This document shows, in pieces, positions 4,817 through 5,442 of a stretch of 5,442 bases of DNA; the stretch's first letter is position 1; each line of letters begins with the position of its first letter. Source of the DNA: Ignavibacteria bacterium (GTDB lineage: Bacteria; Bacteroidota; Ignavibacteria; Ignavibacteriales; Melioribacteraceae). The notes below the pieces were generated by a model. It had not been told where the DNA came from and ran no database searches. It saw only the letters and a program-made list of their open reading frames with translations. A program made the translations under genes and the position numbers. The DNA lies in assembly GCA_027347805.1 (NCBI GenBank), contig DAIEQP010000355.1, positions 1 to 5,442 of the forward strand. Reading direction: 5' to 3'.

Positions 4817-5442
4817 ATGGGAGAAGCATTAGGAAATTTAAAACCAGAATTGCTTTGGAAACATTTTGAAGAGATTTGTAACCGACCTCATCCAAGCCGC
4901 AAAGAACAACTTGTTTCAAAATATGTTGTTGATTTTGCTAAGCAGAATAATCTTGAATGTAAAAGCGATTCGTTTGGAAATATTGTAATCAAAAAACCAG
5001 CCTCTGCCGGAAAAGAAAATTTGACTCCGGTTGTAATGCAGGGACACCTTGATATGGTTGCTGAAAAAAATGCAGATGTTACACACGATTTCGACAAGGA
5101 GTCAATTAAATGTTATGTTGATGGCGACTGGGTAAAAGCAAAAGGTACTACTTTAGGAAGTGATAATGGAATTGGTGTTGCTGCTGCACTTGCTGTCCTT
5201 GAAGATAAAACTTTAGAACATGGACCGATTGAAGCATTGTTTACACTAGATGAAGAAACAGGTTTAAATGGTGCACAAGCACTGCAGCCTGGATTTGTAA
5301 GCGCAGATATTCTGATGAATCATGATTCAGAAGAAGATGGCGCATTGTACATAGGCTGTGCAGGCGGTCAAAATACTTTTGTGAAATTCAAATTCGAACC
5401 GAAAGATATTCCGGCTAAAACTATTGCTTTCGAAATTAAAGT
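4817..5442 (+). CDS. pepD: Aminoacyl-histidine dipeptidase (PepD, M20C), N-terminal part (3' end outside window)
   Basis: The window holds 208 codons and runs off the end; the family is about 480-490 residues, so less than half is seen. PepD is a cytosolic two-zinc dipeptidase (carnosinase type) that splits dipeptides including those with a C-terminal His. The N-terminus LKPELLWKHFEEICNRPHPS matches the family closely. Expected catalytic and metal residues are all present at a constant offset from the known enzymes as I recall them: H77 and D79 in GHLDMV, bridging D116 in GTTLGSDNGIG, E146 as general base and E147 as ligand in LDEETG, and D170 in NHDSEED. The GCAGG motif (180-184) follows. 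The last His ligand and the lid domain lie beyond the window. No signal peptide. It is the second gene of a unit with the PqqD-like gene, and could process dipeptides brought in by the nearby OPT transporter (inference). Confidence 0.95.
   Translation, partial: MGEALGNLKPELLWKHFEEICNRPHPSRKEQLVSKYVVDFAKQNNLECKSDSFGNIVIKKPASAGKENLTPVVMQGHLDMVAEKNADVTHDFDKESIKCYVDGDWVKAKGTTLGSDNGIGVAAALAVLEDKTLEHGPIEALFTLDEETGLNGAQALQPGFVSADILMNHDSEEDGALYIGCAGGQNTFVKFKFEPKDIPAKTIAFEIK

Noticed and set aside
4888..5097. Minus-strand reading of 69 codons inside pepD
   Set aside because: Antisense of conserved PepD motifs including the zinc-binding GHLDMV.

Overview
The window is AT-rich bacterial DNA with every recognisable gene on the + strand and short gaps throughout. 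It suggests a member of the Bacteroidota/Chlorobi/Ignavibacteria lineage. The grounds are base composition, a TIGR02757 (DUF2400) protein, a free-standing four-helix-bundle (S23/IVS-type) gene, and a PqqD-like gene directly ahead of a PepD-type dipeptidase. This placement is inference; no rRNA or other decisive marker is present.

Left part (1-1731): the C-terminal two thirds of pyridoxine 5'-phosphate synthase (pdxJ) is followed after 48 nt by a single-domain bacteriohemerythrin with a GTG start and all seven expected di-iron ligands. That gene overlaps by 4 nt (TTGA) a TIGR02757/DUF2400 protein. The C-terminal half of the latter has a Lys and an Asp placed as in HhH-GPD DNA glycosylases. The three genes probably form one transcription unit.

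Middle (1729-2268): a small four-helix-bundle gene sits between two inverted arms. The arms share a perfect 12-bp inverted core and are built from degenerate heptamer repeats of GAAGTTC type. The whole looks like a compact IVS-like cassette of about 440 bp, inserted immediately after the DUF2400 stop codon. It is the most unusual structure in the window. Between it and the next gene lie three copies of a TCACCAAATA decamer, the last touching the ribosome binding site.

Right part (2269-5442): an OPT-family oligopeptide transporter ends in two consecutive hairpins, the second a strong intrinsic terminator. A PqqD-like winged-helix protein then runs, with a 2-nt gap, into the N-terminal half of an M20C aminoacyl-histidine dipeptidase (pepD), which is cut by the window end. 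Peptide import, a possible peptide-binding protein and cytosolic dipeptide hydrolysis are thus neighbours, which fits a peptide-utilisation theme, though the terminator separates the transporter from the other two. No CRISPR array, tRNA, rRNA or transposase gene was seen.
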